The notes beneath the pieces were generated by a model. That model made no database searches, had not been told where the DNA came from, and was given only the letters and a program-made list of their open reading frames with translations. From JBFXAF01 sp050184585 (GTDB lineage Bacteria > Pseudomonadota > Alphaproteobacteria > Rhizobiales > Rhizobiaceae), in contig JBFXAF010000001.1 in NCBI GenBank assembly GCA_050184585.1, positions 620,001 to 684,000 of the forward strand: a DNA stretch of 64,000 bases, in the 5' to 3' direction. This document shows, in pieces, positions 58,306-64,000 of the stretch (within the stretch, counting starts at the first letter, position 1; every line of letters starts with the position of its first letter). The translations under genes and the position numbers were made by a program.

Positions 58306-58445
58306 GGCCGGTAACGATAAGCATCTATACCGGATGACGAGGCGGACGTCGCAGCCGCCCAACGCTCCGGATCAGGTCACGCGTACCGGAGCGGTAGCCT
58401 TCGCAGTGTTTCGTACGCGAGGGGCCATGCGTCGGATTGGCAAAG

Positions 58446-58478
58446 CCGCGTTCCTCGGGGAACGCGGTTTTTGCTTTT
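58446..58478 (+). terminator. Rho-independent terminator downstream of an orphan region
   Basis: A perfect 9-bp stem (ccgcgttcc/ggaacgcgg) with loop tcgg and five T, then gcttttcc. It lies 207 nt after mmsB. It may end the mmsB transcript or an independent short RNA starting near the CtrA-like site. Confidence 0.85.
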
Positions 58479-58496
58479 CCGGCCAGGCGTCCGGTC

Positions 58497-59993
58497 TCAG
58501 AGAAAGCGCTGCCAGACGGTCTTGTAGTCGACATACTTGTCGACCGCATGGATCGAGCGGTCGCGGCCGAAACCCGACTGCTTGAAGCCGCCGAACGGCG
58601 TCGAGATGTTCGACAGATCGTAGGCGTTGATCCATACCGTGCCCGCCTGCACATCCTCCGAGAAACGATGCGCACGCGTCATGTCGCTGGTGAAGATGCC
58701 GGCGCCGAGCCCGTAGATCGTATCGTTGGCGATGGTGATCGCCTCGGCGTCGTCGTCGAAGGGAATCACCGTCAGCACCGGCCCGAAGATTTCCTCGCGG
58801 GCGATGGCCATGTCGTTGCGGGCGTCGGCGAAGATGGTCGGTTCGACGTAGAAGCCGCCGAGATCGCGCAGCACGCGATTGCCGCCCATCCTGAGCGACG
58901 CGCCCTCCGACCGGCCCTTGGCGATCAGGCCGAGCACCTTGTCCATGTGCTTTTCCTCGATCAGTGCGCCGATCTGGGTCGCGGGGTCGAGCGGATGGTC
59001 CTGCTTCAGGTTCCTCGCGACCGCGCCGATTCGCTCGACCAGTTCCTCCTGCACGTTCCGCGCGGCGAGGATCCTGGTCGGCGAATGGCAGGTCTCGCCG
59101 GAATTGTAGAAGATGCCCCAGGCAATCGCGTTCGCCGCCGCGTCGAGATCGCCATCGTCGAGCACGGCGATGGGCGACTTGCCGCCGAGTTCCAGCGCCA
59201 CGCGCTTCAGGTTCGACTGGGCGGCGGCTGCCATGATCGCCTTGCCGGTCACGGTCGATCCGGTGAAGGCGATCATGGCGACATCCGGGTGCTCGGCCAG
59301 CGCCCTGCCGGCTTCCGCGCCGAAGCCGGGCACGACGTTGAAGACGCCTTCCGGCAGACCCGCCTCGACCGCGAGTTCCGCGAGCCGCAGCGCGCCCAGT
59401 GGCGACTGCTCGGCTGGCTTCAGCACCACCGAGTTGCCGGCCGCGATGGCCGGCCCGAGCTTCCATGCGTCGATGATGAGCGGATAGTTCCAGGGCGTGA
59501 TGGCACCGATGACGCCCAGCGGCTCCTTCTTGACGATCGCCCGGTCGTTCGGTCCCGTCGGCGCGACCTCGTCATAGAGCTTGTCGGTCATCTCGGCGTA
59601 GAACTGCAGCGTGTTGGCGCAGCTTCGCACGTCGACCGTGAGCGCGTCGGAGATCGGCTTGCCGACGTCGGCCGTCTCCAACAGCGCCAGTTCGTCGGCG
59701 TTCTCGCGCACCAGTCCGGCCCAGCGCAGCATGATCGACTTCTTCTCGGCCGGATCCTTGGCACGCCAGCGCTTGTCGTCGAAGGCACGCCGCCCGGAGG
59801 CAACGGCGGCGTCGATGTCAGGCCCGGCGCCCCGCGCCAGCGAGAATCCCTCGCGACCGTCGAACGGCCGTGGCCGGGAGAACCGCTGGCCCGATGCCGC
59901 ATCACCGAAACGCCCGTCGATGAACACGCCCGTGCGCGGATCCAGACGCTCGAGCGCGCCTTCCCAGTCCGAACGGCTGCGGGGCTTGTTCAT
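58497..59993 (-). CDS. Aldehyde dehydrogenase family protein
   Basis: A 498-aa NAD(P)-dependent aldehyde dehydrogenase. ITPWNYPLIIDAWKLGPAIA, the catalytic Glu in ELGGKSP and Cys in NSGETCHSPTR are seen; STPFGGFKQSGFGRDRSIHA is the C-terminal signature. It resembles gamma-glutamyl-gamma-aminobutyraldehyde dehydrogenases (PuuC). With the downstream class III aminotransferase, it could oxidise an amino-aldehyde from polyamine or omega-amino-acid breakdown. Start at MNKPRSRS, 59993. Confidence 0.9.
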   Translation of the reverse strand: MNKPRSRSDWEGALERLDPRTGVFIDGRFGDAASGQRFSRPRPFDGREGFSLARGAGPDIDAAVASGRRAFDDKRWRAKDPAEKKSIMLRWAGLVRENADELALLETADVGKPISDALTVDVRSCANTLQFYAEMTDKLYDEVAPTGPNDRAIVKKEPLGVIGAITPWNYPLIIDAWKLGPAIAAGNSVVLKPAEQSPLGALRLAELAVEAGLPEGVFNVVPGFGAEAGRALAEHPDVAMIAFTGSTVTGKAIMAAAAQSNLKRVALELGGKSPIAVLDDGDLDAAANAIAWGIFYNSGETCHSPTRILAARNVQEELVERIGAVARNLKQDHPLDPATQIGALIEEKHMDKVLGLIAKGRSEGASLRMGGNRVLRDLGGFYVEPTIFADARNDMAIAREEIFGPVLTVIPFDDDAEAITIANDTIYGLGAGIFTSDMTRAHRFSEDVQAGTVWINAYDLSNISTPFGGFKQSGFGRDRSIHAVDKYVDYKTVWQRFL

Positions 59994-60065
59994 GGCGGTC
60001 CTCCGACGATCGACGGAGCCATAGCGCATGCGAGGACGCCGCGCTGTCACTCGTGCGACGCGCGG

Positions 60066-60425
60066 TCAGCCCTTGCGCGAAAGCCTGCGATAATTGGCGC
60101 GGACCCGCCGACCGGACGGCTTCAAGGCCGCCTCGACCAGACTTTCGGCCGCCGCGCCCGAAAGCAGCGCCGGTGTCCTGCCGGCCCATACATCCGGCCA
60201 GAAACGCAGGATCGAGCCAAACAGGGATAGCTGGGCCGCTCCCACGCCCTCGACGACCGCGAACGCCTTTTCCGCGACCGCGGCGAAGGTCTCTTTGCCC
60301 AGCGGCGAACCGCCCTCGTCCAGCAAGGACGGAAGCCGCATCATGGCGACCGCGGGCGCCAGCATCATGTCGGCAGCGAGCGCGTTGGCACGCCTGCGCC
60401 CTGGGCTTCGTTGGTTCAAGATCAT
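60066..60425 (-). CDS. Hypothetical helical protein, phasin-like in character
   Basis: About 119 aa if it starts at 60425; a longer frame reaches 60536. It is rich in Ala, Met and amphipathic helix (LPSLLDEGGSPLGKETFAAV, then AEKAFAVVEGVGAAQLSLFG) with a basic tail (PSGRRVRANYRRLSRKG). The helix pattern and tail are reminiscent of PHA-granule-associated proteins, but I cannot name a family with confidence. It lies between the aminotransferase and the aldehyde dehydrogenase on the same strand. Confidence 0.55.
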   Translation of the reverse strand: MILNQRSPGRRRANALAADMMLAPAVAMMRLPSLLDEGGSPLGKETFAAVAEKAFAVVEGVGAAQLSLFGSILRFWPDVWAGRTPALLSGAAAESLVEAALKPSGRRVRANYRRLSRKG

Positions 60426-60539
60426 TCCCCGGTCCGGACGGACCTCCCGTTCCATTAACTCGTGAACGAAACCGCCCGTGTCAATGGCGCTTCGATTTCC
60501 GGCGCAGAGGTGGACCAGCCTTTGCCGATGCTCCATCTC

Positions 60540-61913
60540 CTATGTGAGATCCCCCTCGGCAAGATCCAGCGCCTTGCCGAGCCGCTCGACGGCCATGTCG
60601 ATCGTCTCGCGAGTCCAGATCAGCGGTGGCGACAGGATCATGGTGTCGCCGGTGGCGCGGATCATCAGCCCGTTGGCGATGGCGTGGTCGCGCACCTTCA
60701 CGGCGGCGCTGCCGACCGGCTGGTAGCGAGTACGCTCAGCCTTGTCCCTGACGATCTCGACGCCCGCCATCAGCCCGGCCGCGCGCACTTCGCCGACCAG
60801 CGCGCGCCCGCCGAGATGTTCCCTCAGCGACCTGATCAGATAGGGCCCCGTGTCCTCGCGCACGCGCTCCACCAACCCTTCGCGCTCGATGATGTCGAGG
60901 TTGGCAAGACCGACCGCGCAGGCCACCGGATGGCCGGAATAGGTGTAGCCGTGGAAGAACTCGCCGCCCTTCTCGACGATGGTCGAGGCGATGCGGTCGC
61001 CGACGATCAGCGCCGAGAGCGGCTGGTAGCCGGAGGTCAACGCCTTGGCCGTGGTGATCGTGTCGGGCGTCACCCCGAAGGTCTCGGCCGCGAACCAGTT
61101 GCCCGTGCGGCCGTAGCCGGTGATCACCTCGTCCAGCATCAGCAGCACGTCGTACTTCCGGCAGATCCGCTGGATTTCCGGCCAGTAGCTCGCCGGCGGG
61201 ATCTTCACGCCCCCCGCCCCCATGATCGGCTCGCCGATGAAGGCCGCGACCTTCTCCGCCCCCGCTTCCAGGATCGCGTCCTCGACGGCCTTCGCCGCGC
61301 GCAGGCCGAAGTCGTGGTCGCTTTCGCCAGGCTGCGCCAGTTCGTAGGCGTAGGGCGCCATGACGTGCACGATGTTCGGCACCGCGCCGCCGAGCTGGTT
61401 GTGCATGCCCTCCATGCCGCCGAGCGAGGTGCCGGCCACGGTCGAGCCGTGATAGGCGCTCTTCCTTGAGATGATCCGGTTCTTCTCCGGCTTGCCCTCC
61501 AGCGCCCAGTAGTGCCGCACGAGCCTCAGCGCCGTGTCATTGGATTCGGAACCCGACGAGCCGAAGAAGACCTGGTCGAGCGACTTGGGCGCCAGCTCGG
61601 CGATCTTCTTCGCCAAGAGCACCGGCGTCGGCGTCGAGCAGCGGAAGAAGGAGTTGTAATAGGGCAGCTCCTTCATCTGCTCGTAGGCGGCCTTGGCCAG
61701 TTCCTCCCGGCCATAGCCGACATTGACGCACCACAGGCCCGCCATGCCGTCGAGGATGGCGTTGCCCTCGGTGTCGTAGATGAACGGCCCGTCGGCGCGC
61801 ACGATCATGCGGCTGCCGGCTCCGCGCAGGTCCTTGTGGTCGGTGAAGGGGTGGAGGTGATGCGCGGCGTCGATCGCCTGAAGCTGCTTCAGCGAATAGT
61901 TCTGGTAGGTCAT
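60540..61913 (-). CDS. Class III (omega) aminotransferase
   Basis: A 457-aa PLP enzyme. GLWCVNVGYGREELAKAAYE, FFGSSGSESNDTALRLVRHY and the PLP-Lys in TTAKALTSGYQPLSA fit omega-aminotransferases that transfer amino groups from putrescine, beta-alanine, taurine or similar to pyruvate. The exact donor is unknown. Proximity of the aldehyde dehydrogenase fits degradation of an omega-amino compound to an acid. Confidence 0.93.
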   Translation of the reverse strand: MTYQNYSLKQLQAIDAAHHLHPFTDHKDLRGAGSRMIVRADGPFIYDTEGNAILDGMAGLWCVNVGYGREELAKAAYEQMKELPYYNSFFRCSTPTPVLLAKKIAELAPKSLDQVFFGSSGSESNDTALRLVRHYWALEGKPEKNRIISRKSAYHGSTVAGTSLGGMEGMHNQLGGAVPNIVHVMAPYAYELAQPGESDHDFGLRAAKAVEDAILEAGAEKVAAFIGEPIMGAGGVKIPPASYWPEIQRICRKYDVLLMLDEVITGYGRTGNWFAAETFGVTPDTITTAKALTSGYQPLSALIVGDRIASTIVEKGGEFFHGYTYSGHPVACAVGLANLDIIEREGLVERVREDTGPYLIRSLREHLGGRALVGEVRAAGLMAGVEIVRDKAERTRYQPVGSAAVKVRDHAIANGLMIRATGDTMILSPPLIWTRETIDMAVERLGKALDLAEGDLT

Positions 61914-61964
61914 GGGTCTCGTTCCCGTTGGATCGGTCCGGCGACATGAGGCCGGGGCGGCGTC

Positions 61965-62087
61965 CTAGCGGGTTGCGGGCGGCGAATAGCCGATGCGCGC
62001 GCAGAGCCTCAGCATCTCGGCATGCAGTGTCCGCACCGACGGGGTCGACGCCACGATGTGCCGGAAGGAACCTCGGCGATTGCGCAT
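61965..62087 (-). CDS. Possible 40-residue ORF
   Basis: A short frame in the gap between the aminotransferase and the MFS gene, encoding RRGSFRHIVASTPSVRTLHA-type basic helical sequence then EMLRLCARIGYSPPATR. No ribosome site is seen, so it may instead be non-coding. Confidence 0.25.
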   Translation of the reverse strand: MRNRRGSFRHIVASTPSVRTLHAEMLRLCARIGYSPPATR

Positions 62088-62119
62088 GGCGGGACTGTAG
62101 CCGACGCGAGCGCGGCCGT

Positions 62120-63301
62120 TCAAGCGCCGGCGCGCCGACGCTGTTCCCGCCACAGCGCAAAGACGACGAGCGCGAGGCTGAGCCCCGCGATGACGCCGAC
62201 GAGGCCGAGCGGACCGGTCGCCTCGATGGCGAAGCCGGCACCGGGAGGACCGACGATGCCGCCTGCCCCCCACATCAGCGCGAAGGCCGCATTGCCGGCC
62301 ACCAGGGCACGGCCCTTGAAGCGTGCGCCGAGCTCGACCAGCGCCATCGTATAGACCCCGTAGCCGACGCCGCCCAGGACGACCAGCAGCGGCCACACGG
62401 CGGGCGAGAGGATGAACACCGGCAGGAGCAGCGCGCATGTCGCGGTCGCCGCCGCGCAGGCGATGACCATCGCCCGGCCGCCGAACCGCTCGGCGGCGAG
62501 ACCCAGCGGTATCTGGAGGACGATGTTGCCGATGGACAGCGCGGTGACGAGCGCCGCCTGCATGGCCTCGGCCAGACCATAGGCGGCGGCGAAGACGGGC
62601 ATCAGGGCATAGGTGCTTTGCTGGGTCGCCGCCGCCACGCCGACGGCGGTGAGCAGGGCCGGCGCCAGTGCGGCGAACCAGAAGAAGCCGCCGGTCTTCT
62701 CGCCATCGTCCTCGAAGCCCGACAGATTGCGCGCCACCAGCGCCAGCACGATCGCGCAGCCGAGGAAGCCGACGATGCCGATGACGAATGGACCCCAGCC
62801 ATTGGTCCCGACGGCCGCGAGCGCGAGCGGGCCGGAGGCATAGCCGAGCCCCATCACCGCGTTGAAGACGCCCATGATCCGGCCGCGCCGGGCGGGCGGG
62901 GCGAGCGCCAGCGCCCAGACCTCGCCCAGGATGTAGAGCGGGTTGACGATGAAGCCGAGCATGAAGCGCAGCAGGAACCAGGCGACCCAGTCCTGAAGCC
63001 AGCCGATGAGCAGGAACAGCACCGCCGCGCCGAGCGCGCAACCGACCGCGAGGGCCCTCGCGCCCAAGGTTCGCACCGCCGCCGGCACCATCGATGCCGA
63101 CAGGATCAGTCCGAGCGGCATCATCGCTGCGGACAGGCCGATCAGCGCCGGCGAAATGCCCTGCCGCTGCATCAGGATCGTGAACAGCGGATAGGACAAC
63201 CCCTGCGCGGCGCCGAACAGGGCGAGCGCGGCGGTCACGCCGGCAAGTGCTGCAAATGGCGACGCGGCGTGCGGCGAACTGGCTGGTCTGCTGGCTTCCA
63301 T
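62120..63301 (-). CDS. MFS transporter
   Basis: A 393-aa major facilitator with twelve helices. LILSASMVPAAVRTLGARAL and RRGRIMGVFNAVMGLGYASG are the cytoplasmic loop motifs. It resembles the YcaD-like sugar/drug permeases and the other MFS protein at 41149 in this window. Substrate unknown. Confidence 0.88.
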   Translation of the reverse strand: MEASRPASSPHAASPFAALAGVTAALALFGAAQGLSYPLFTILMQRQGISPALIGLSAAMMPLGLILSASMVPAAVRTLGARALAVGCALGAAVLFLLIGWLQDWVAWFLLRFMLGFIVNPLYILGEVWALALAPPARRGRIMGVFNAVMGLGYASGPLALAAVGTNGWGPFVIGIVGFLGCAIVLALVARNLSGFEDDGEKTGGFFWFAALAPALLTAVGVAAATQQSTYALMPVFAAAYGLAEAMQAALVTALSIGNIVLQIPLGLAAERFGGRAMVIACAAATATCALLLPVFILSPAVWPLLVVLGGVGYGVYTMALVELGARFKGRALVAGNAAFALMWGAGGIVGPPGAGFAIEATGPLGLVGVIAGLSLALVVFALWREQRRRAGA

Positions 63302-63398
63302 TGGCGATCCGGCGGCGGCCGAACGGCCGCCGCCGGTGCTTAGCTTCTAACGGAATTGGCGTCCATCGCCTCCGGACCGAGGCAAGGGCCGGCCGCGC

Positions 63399-64000
63399 TC
63401 AGTTCGGTGCGGAGACCGCCTGCTCGCTCTGCCGGCAATCCCGGGACAGTTCGGCGTGGCGCGTGCGCAGGCCCGCCACGGCCTGGCCCATTCGCCTGGC
63501 CGCCTGCGCCACGACGTCGATCTGGGCGCAATCGACGCCCGACTCGGCCGAAGCGTCGGCGGGGAACAGCGCGCGATCGGAAACCTCCAGAACGGGTTTC
63601 CGAGAACCGGTCACCGGCTGGGGATGGTTCGCCTCTCCCTCCAGTGCGCGCTGCAGGAAGAGATATTCCATCGCCACGATCATCGCCTGCGGCCTCAGAT
63701 CGCCGCTGCCGCCGTGGCCGCCTTGCGTGTTCTCGTTGAAACGCGCCGGATGGCCGAGACTCTGCATCAGCGCCGCCATCTTGCGCGCATGGCCCGGATG
63801 CACCCGGTCGTCCGCCGTGGAGGTGGTGAACAGCGCCGGCGGGTAGGATCTGTCCTTCGCGACGTTCTGATACGGCGAGTACTTCTCGATGTAGGCCGCT
63901 TCCTCCGGGATCGCCGGGTCGCCATACTCGGCGATCCAGGATGCGCCGGGCGGCAGCTCGGTGTAGCGCAGCATGTCGAGCAGCGGCACCTGGCTGATGA
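63399..64000 (-). CDS. Prolyl oligopeptidase family protein, 3' part (partial)
   Basis: C-terminal portion of an S9 peptidase whose 5' part lies outside the window. Residues PLLDMLRYTELPPGASWIAE, SPYQNVAKDRSYPPALFTTS (catalytic Asp in DDRVHPGHA) and the catalytic His in TQGGHGGSG are typical of the alpha/beta-hydrolase domain. After the usual end (EYLFLQRALEGE) about 80 extra residues follow, including several Cys and an Arg-rich helix, unusual for this family. Confidence 0.85.
   Translation of the reverse strand, partial: ISQVPLLDMLRYTELPPGASWIAEYGDPAIPEEAAYIEKYSPYQNVAKDRSYPPALFTTSTADDRVHPGHARKMAALMQSLGHPARFNENTQGGHGGSGDLRPQAMIVAMEYLFLQRALEGEANHPQPVTGSRKPVLEVSDRALFPADASAESGVDCAQIDVVAQAARRMGQAVAGLRTRHAELSRDCRQSEQAVSAPN

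Noticed and set aside
61928..63343. 471-codon plus-strand frame opposite the MFS gene
   Set aside because: Antisense shadow with Arg/Glu/Gly-rich repeats and no domain; the MFS protein on the other strand has twelve hydrophobic helices.
1..64000. tRNA or rRNA genes
   Set aside because: No cloverleaf or rRNA-like segment was recognised in the intergenic stretches, most of which are shorter than 150 bp.

Overview
This window is a continuous piece of a GC-rich alphaproteobacterial chromosome. It looks like a member of the Hyphomicrobiales, most likely a Mesorhizobium/Aminobacter-type Phyllobacteriaceae relative. The reasons are the cell-cycle set mipZ, pleD and divK, the envelope protein EipB, GatCAB, a phasin, the lineage-restricted families DUF1489, DUF6105 and DUF4031, and the gene orders rpsB-tsf-pyrH-frr-uppS-cdsA-rseP and dprA-topA-rnr-DUF983-rpmG-pleD-divK. 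I see no rRNA, tRNA, CRISPR array, transposase or prophage. Most of the window is ordinary core genome. The two stretches that look foreign or mobile are both short.

Layout. 1-6.3 kb: the minus-strand translation and envelope operon rpsB to rseP, with its own sigma70-like promoter and intercistronic hairpins. 6.3-11.6 kb: DUF4031, eipB, RidA, a glycerophosphodiester phosphodiesterase, a GNAT/FemAB-like protein, a HIT protein and AzlCD. 11.7-17.2 kb: clpS-clpA, a phasin with a probable PhaR-type operator, msrB and a D,D-carboxypeptidase carrying a SPOR domain. 17.2-22.6 kb: a J-domain/VWA gene pair, mipZ, DUF1489, a low-GC TIR-domain gene and sdaA. 23-30.5 kb: YdcF, gatC-GNAT-gatA, a UPF0173 hydrolase, ruvX and an AidB-like acyl-CoA dehydrogenase. 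30.7-42.6 kb: pyrB with a dihydroorotase-like gene lacking metal ligands, plsY, dprA, topA, rnr, a Nudix protein, an MFS protein and rpmG. 43-44.8 kb: pleD-divK. 45-51.3 kb: an M20 peptidase followed by a complete peptide-type ABC importer. 51.4-55.5 kb: TerB-like, TSUP, AraC, VOC and cobQ. 55.7-58.2 kb: valine catabolism genes interrupted by a four-helix-bundle gene framed by inverted arrays of an 8-bp repeat. 58.5-64 kb: an aldehyde dehydrogenase, a class III aminotransferase, an MFS protein and the 3' part of a prolyl oligopeptidase.

The strongest candidates for something new are these. (1) A compact unit at 56859-57332: a 122-residue four-helix-bundle (23S IVP/S23-type) gene bounded by 4 copies of GGCAGTAG on the left and 7 copies of the reverse complement on the right, inserted between two co-functional genes and supplying the stop codon of the upstream gene. 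(2) A solitary TIR-domain gene (20302-21174), very AT-rich in parts, inserted cleanly between intact core genes and plausibly an antiphage NADase. (3) A phasin promoter whose 17-bp spacer is almost entirely a perfect dyad of TGC-N3-GCA type. (4) A short orphan region at 58289-58478 with a CtrA-box-like site and a strong terminator, which could encode a small RNA.

Start sites were chosen from family N-termini and Shine-Dalgarno spacing. Several genes appear to use TTG (rseP, rnr, cobQ, the fused peptide ATPase, the AidB-like gene) or GTG. All assignments come from reading motifs; no database search was run.
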